DNA from: Paucimonas lemoignei
Lineage (GTDB): Bacteria; Pseudomonadota; Gammaproteobacteria; Pseudomonadales; Pseudomonadaceae
Length of the DNA: 64,000 nucleotides
Direction: 5' to 3'
Assembly: GCA_900475325.1 (NCBI GenBank)
Contig: LS483371.1
Coordinates: 248,001-312,000 of the forward strand
Shown: positions 63,846 to 64,000 of the stretch, in pieces
Position numbering within the stretch: position 1 is the first letter of the stretch
Layout of the letters: every line of letters begins with the position of its first letter
The notes under the pieces: generated by a model
Database searches by the model: none
The model's input: only the letters and a program-made list of their open reading frames with translations
Told to the model about the DNA's origin: nothing
Translations under genes and position numbers: made by a program

Positions 63846-64000
63846 ATGGCACTCGGTTCAGTCAAAGTTCGTAACCTCAATCTCGGCCAGGGTGTCGTGA
63901 GCGGGGTCGAGCGTTATTTCTTATTCATCGGCGCTGCCGCAAAAAATGCTGGCGGGCTGCTCCCGCTCAATACCGACAGTGATCTGGATGTCGAGTTGGG
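63846..64000 (+). CDS. DUF2586-type tail-sheath-like protein, N-terminal part (runs off the right edge)
   Basis: A frame of 51 codons open to the window end: MALGSVKVRNLNLGQGVVSG, then VERYFLFIGAAAKNAGGLLPLN. This is the opening of DUF2586-type phage proteins, which occupy the tail-sheath position in several contractile phages. The rest is outside the window. Confidence 0.7.
   Translation, partial: MALGSVKVRNLNLGQGVVSGVERYFLFIGAAAKNAGGLLPLNTDSDLDVEL

Overview
The window is a chromosomal segment of a Pseudomonas species, most likely from the P. fluorescens/P. syringae side of the genus. The evidence is gene content and order (hslR-hslO-pckA, nudE-cysQ, yrfG, dctBD, aguA, an OprD porin) plus dense intergenic REP elements with Pseudomonas cores (GTGGGAGCGAATTCATTCGCGAA and GTAGGAGCTGCCGAAGGCTGCGAA types). 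Everything is inferred from the sequence alone; no database search was possible.

Layout. 1-3.6 kb: end of an EAL-domain protein, heat-shock proteins Hsp15 and Hsp33, and PEP carboxykinase. 3.6-4.6 kb: a toxin-antitoxin pair (RelE/HigB-like toxin, NadS-like HTH antitoxin) lying between pckA and a second, about 98% identical copy of the last 61 codons and terminator of pckA. 4.7-6.8 kb: a putative lipase of type VI effector style with a membrane-anchored partner. 6.9-9.4 kb: a RecQ-family helicase and a hotdog thioesterase. 9.4-14.6 kb: a glycine-zipper protein, a YdeP/FdhF-type molybdoenzyme with FdhD, and a LysR regulator. 14.7-18.5 kb: Kbp-like BON-LysM protein, YrfG, NudE, CysQ and a thioesterase. 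18.5-25.3 kb: the dctBD two-component system and a tightly overlapping rmlBACD operon for dTDP-L-rhamnose. 25.5-36 kb: a 971-residue kinase/M23/aminotransferase fusion, agmatine deiminase, an OprD porin, an AraC regulator, a XapX protein, a quinone oxidoreductase and an Aer-like receptor.

36.3-43.4 kb holds an operon (NRAMP-like permease, PxpA/YcsF, YcsI, a fused PxpB-PxpC, and a biotin carboxylase that carries its own biotin domain) divergent from a GntR-FCD regulator. PxpB-PxpC is homologous to the carboxyltransferase half of urea carboxylase, so together with the biotin carboxylase it looks like a split biotin-dependent lactam or amide carboxylase. It is followed by a RelBE module with a perfect 22-bp operator, an uncharacterised membrane protein and a small secreted protein.

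From about 46.6 kb to the right edge is an integrated P2-like prophage. Its left boundary is marked by a 44-bp remnant of the 3' half of a tRNA-Thr(TGT) gene. An AT-rich three-gene cassette of unknown function sits between this att remnant and the integrase. Then come a DUF4224 protein, small early genes, a primase-helicase, a YmfL-like regulator, Cro and CI-like regulators, an Ogr-like activator, and the P2-order late genes (portal and terminase leftward; scaffold, capsid, terminase small subunit, head completion, tail completion rightward). The window ends inside a DUF2586 (tail-sheath-like) gene, so the prophage is truncated and its lysis and tail genes are not visible.
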